NCBI RefSeq assembly: GCF_010550695.1 | Contig: NZ_JAAGOB010000005.1 | Coordinates: forward strand, 1 to 59,536 | Reading direction: 5' to 3' | From: Phytoactinopolyspora alkaliphila | GTDB taxonomy: Bacteria > Actinomycetota > Actinomycetes > Jiangellales > Jiangellaceae | DNA: 59,536 nt | The notes under the pieces: generated by a model | What the model saw: only the letters and a program-made list of their open reading frames with translations | Told to the model about the DNA's origin: nothing | Databases searched by the model: none | In this document: positions 57,825 through 59,536 of the stretch, piece after piece | How positions within the stretch are numbered: position 1 is the stretch's first letter | Layout of the letters: the number at the start of each line of letters is the position of its first letter | Translations under genes and position numbers: made by a program

Positions 57825-59189
57825 TCACGAAGGCGCGGGCGATGAGCCTTGAGGCTTGGTGTCGATCTCGGCCGGTGCGAGATCCGGAGGCGGCACGGAC
57901 GGGACGGTCATGCTGAGCCGGACGGTGTTCCGTCCGCTGTTCTTCGCATCGTAGAGCGCTGTGTCCGCCGCGAGGATCAACTCGTCAAGCGTGGAGATGC
58001 CCTCGGCCGGATAGAGCGCGGCGCCGACGGACGCGCTCAAACTCAGCGTCTCAGTAGTCCTCCCGCCTGGCGTCTCCAAGACGATGGACTGAACCCGACG
58101 ACGGATGCGTTCCGCGACGTTGTAGAGGTTTTGAACGTTCCCTACATCGGGAAGGGCTACTGCGAACTCTTCGCCGCCCCAGCGCCCACATGCGTCCTGA
58201 TCGCGGACCTCTGACAAGAGCTCCTTGGCTACTGCCTCGAGAACCTCGTCGCCGAACGGGTGGCCGTAAGTGTCGTTGACAGTCTTGAAATGGTCAAGGT
58301 CGATGATCAGAAGCCCCATGGGCGCGTTGCGATCTTCGGACCGGCTAAGCGTCTGCTCGGCGAACTCATGCCAACGACCGGCGGTAGCCAATCCGGTCTT
58401 GGTGTCAATGCGCGACGCTTGCTCGTACTGATGAACAAGAACGCCGCGGTGAAGCGCCACCAGCGCGACGACGATACCGACGAGCACAATGGGGTTCGAC
58501 ACAACCACAGCCGCCGCGACCAACCCCAGACTCATGGCGCCCGCCTCGAGCAGCTGATCGCCGAAGTTTGTGAACAGGTCGCGGACCCGTGCTGTCGGAT
58601 TCGACAAGGCAATCGCGACCATGACCAGGCCGACGTTGATCGAGAACCGCAACGCGGCCGCGAAGACGATGATTCCGAGGTCGAAGACACTCGCCAGGGT
58701 CAGGGAGGCGGGTACTCCTGGGTAGGAGCTTGATCCCGCTGCGAGAACGATCCCGGCCGCTTGAGTCCCGCACAGCACGGTCGCACACGAGAATATCCAT
58801 CGGTACAAGGGCACTGGCCTGGTGCTGGGCCAGATCCGGCACCACGCGACGAAATAGGTGAGAATGACCATCGCCGACGCTAGCGCTGGCGGAAGCACCA
58901 GCACAGCGGCGAAGCTCCACACTGCCTTGGTGTCGATGTAGCCCGACGTAGAGCCTCGAACGTACTCCCGCTTGCGCTCTATCTGCCGGGTCATCTCGAT
59001 CGCCACCACGGCGCAGGCGCCGAGGACACCGAACCTCAAGAGATCCTCGCTGCTAATCGGGACCAGCCACGCGGTAGCCAACGTCGCGGCGAGCGCGATG
59101 CCGTTGACGATGAGGACATAGATCAGAACGGTTCGCGGCGCAAGCCACACGGCCCAGTTCGATACCCAAGCCCGTGGTTTGGCCAACAC
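57825..59189 (-). CDS. Membrane-anchored diguanylate cyclase (GGDEF)
   Basis: A 454-residue protein: about 270 residues with eight or so membrane helices (MASE-like sensor), then a GGDEF domain (DTKTGLATAGRWHEF, LLIIDLDHFKTVNDTYGH, active-site GRWGGEEFAVALPD, DTALYDAKNSGRNTV) and a Pro-rich tail. GGEEF is an active form, so it likely makes c-di-GMP. GTG at 59189 follows GGTAGGGGT; the frame stays open to 59324, but GAGACA-17 bp-TACGAT (59270-59242) looks like a promoter inside that extension, so I start at 59189. Convergent with the YndJ-like gene. Confidence 0.9.
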   Translation of the reverse strand: MLAKPRAWVSNWAVWLAPRTVLIYVLIVNGIALAATLATAWLVPISSEDLLRFGVLGACAVVAIEMTRQIERKREYVRGSTSGYIDTKAVWSFAAVLVLPPALASAMVILTYFVAWCRIWPSTRPVPLYRWIFSCATVLCGTQAAGIVLAAGSSSYPGVPASLTLASVFDLGIIVFAAALRFSINVGLVMVAIALSNPTARVRDLFTNFGDQLLEAGAMSLGLVAAAVVVSNPIVLVGIVVALVALHRGVLVHQYEQASRIDTKTGLATAGRWHEFAEQTLSRSEDRNAPMGLLIIDLDHFKTVNDTYGHPFGDEVLEAVAKELLSEVRDQDACGRWGGEEFAVALPDVGNVQNLYNVAERIRRRVQSIVLETPGGRTTETLSLSASVGAALYPAEGISTLDELILAADTALYDAKNSGRNTVRLSMTVPSVPPPDLAPAEIDTKPQGSSPAPS

Positions 59190-59241
59190 ACCCCTACCGC
59201 CTCTACCTGCGTAAACAGCGCGAGATCCTTTGCGGCTTCTT

Positions 59242-59270
59242 ATCGTAGTCCAATGTGTCAGCTTTGTCTC
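59242..59270 (-). promoter_or_regulatory. Candidate promoter of the diguanylate cyclase
   Basis: On the minus strand GAGACA (59270-59265), 17-bp spacer, TACGAT (59247-59242): four of six consensus matches in each hexamer. It lies 53 bp before the GTG start. Confidence 0.4.
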
Positions 59271-59364
59271 GACCCAAACGGGGACAATAGTGATGTAGTT
59301 CAGCGTGTGCCGGGCTAGTTTCACAAGGCGGCTGCTTCCCTCGGCTAGCCGAAGGAATCCACGA

Positions 59365-59536
59365 CGGGTTGGAGGTGTGAGTGATGCGTGACACGAACTG
59401 GGTTCTGCGGGACACGAACTGGAGCTGGTGATGGATGGGTTGCGGTGTGGGTTCGAGCGGGTTGGAGGTGTGAGTGATGCGTGACACGAACTGGGTTCTG
59501 CGGGACACGAACTGGAGCTGGTGATGGATGGGTTGC
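59365..59536. repeat. 93-bp-period tandem repeat reaching the window edge
   Basis: 59365-59443 (79 bp) recurs without mismatch at 59458-59536, so the period is 93 bp; the second copy is cut by the window end. Each copy holds two GACACGAACTGG subrepeats. No CRISPR spacing (repeat far longer than spacer) and no protein of recognisable kind is encoded. Probably an intergenic tandem array continuing downstream. Confidence 0.85.

Noticed and set aside
59365-59536. CRISPR array at the window end
   Set aside because: Repeat unit (79 bp) is longer than the 14-bp gap, only two copies visible, and no cas genes nearby.

Overview
The window is high-GC DNA with GTG/TTG starts, dense 4-nt ATGA/GTGA gene overlaps and several actinobacterial hallmarks: a GPGG-motif small membrane protein, an F420/deazaflavin-type nitroreductase, a DUF1906 protein with SH3 repeats, an Ig-like L,D-transpeptidase lipoprotein, and a RicT/PSP1 - tmk - holB - topA core block. 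It is best read as a chromosome segment of a soil-type Actinomycetota; the genus cannot be fixed from sequence alone.

Layout. 1-3.8 kb: end of an IS30-type transposase, an orphan sensory-rhodopsin-transducer-like protein, an aldo/keto reductase, and an ECF sigma factor coupled to a membrane anti-sigma-like protein. 3.8-8.5 kb: a minus-strand sugar-phosphate operon (SIS isomerase/deaminase, ROK kinase, PfkB kinase, class II aldolase) with a DeoR regulator. 8.6-15.4 kb: a second sugar-acid locus (DeoR, PdxA2-like dehydrogenase, DUF1537 four-carbon acid-sugar kinase, GntP permease, and a divergent IlvD/Edd dehydratase). 15.5-21.5 kb: small regulator/enzyme pairs (AraC/NmrA, TetR/hydrolase, GNAT, nitroreductase, TetR). 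21.6-23.9 kb: GPGG protein, a GNAT-like/XRE-ImmA module with a palindromic operator, and tRNA-Thr(CGT). 24-38 kb: mostly conserved chromosomal genes (L,D-transpeptidase, lipoprotein peptidase, RicT, FkbM methyltransferase, holB, tmk, DUF1906 protein, serpin, DedA, topA, YggS family).

38.3-56.4 kb is a large accessory catabolic region. A NodB-like/GATase-like protein is coupled to a neutral-ceramidase-family hydrolase. A minus-strand operon encodes a complete peptide-type ABC transporter (binding protein, two permeases, two ATPases), then an unusual three-part regulator and a DegT aminotransferase. A plus-strand set encodes a DapA-family aldolase, a NagB-like deaminase/isomerase, two Gfo/Idh dehydrogenases and a LacI repressor; a second DegT aminotransferase converges on it. 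Two near-identical LacI-type operators, one before the NagB-like gene and one before the second dehydrogenase, tie the plus-strand genes together. The enzyme mix (transaminase + keto-sugar/cyclitol dehydrogenase + aldolase + deaminase + amidase/deacetylase) suggests uptake and breakdown of an N-containing sugar, cyclitol or acylated amino compound by a pathway I cannot match to a described one. The window ends with a YndJ-like membrane protein, a membrane diguanylate cyclase and a 93-bp-period tandem repeat that runs off the edge.
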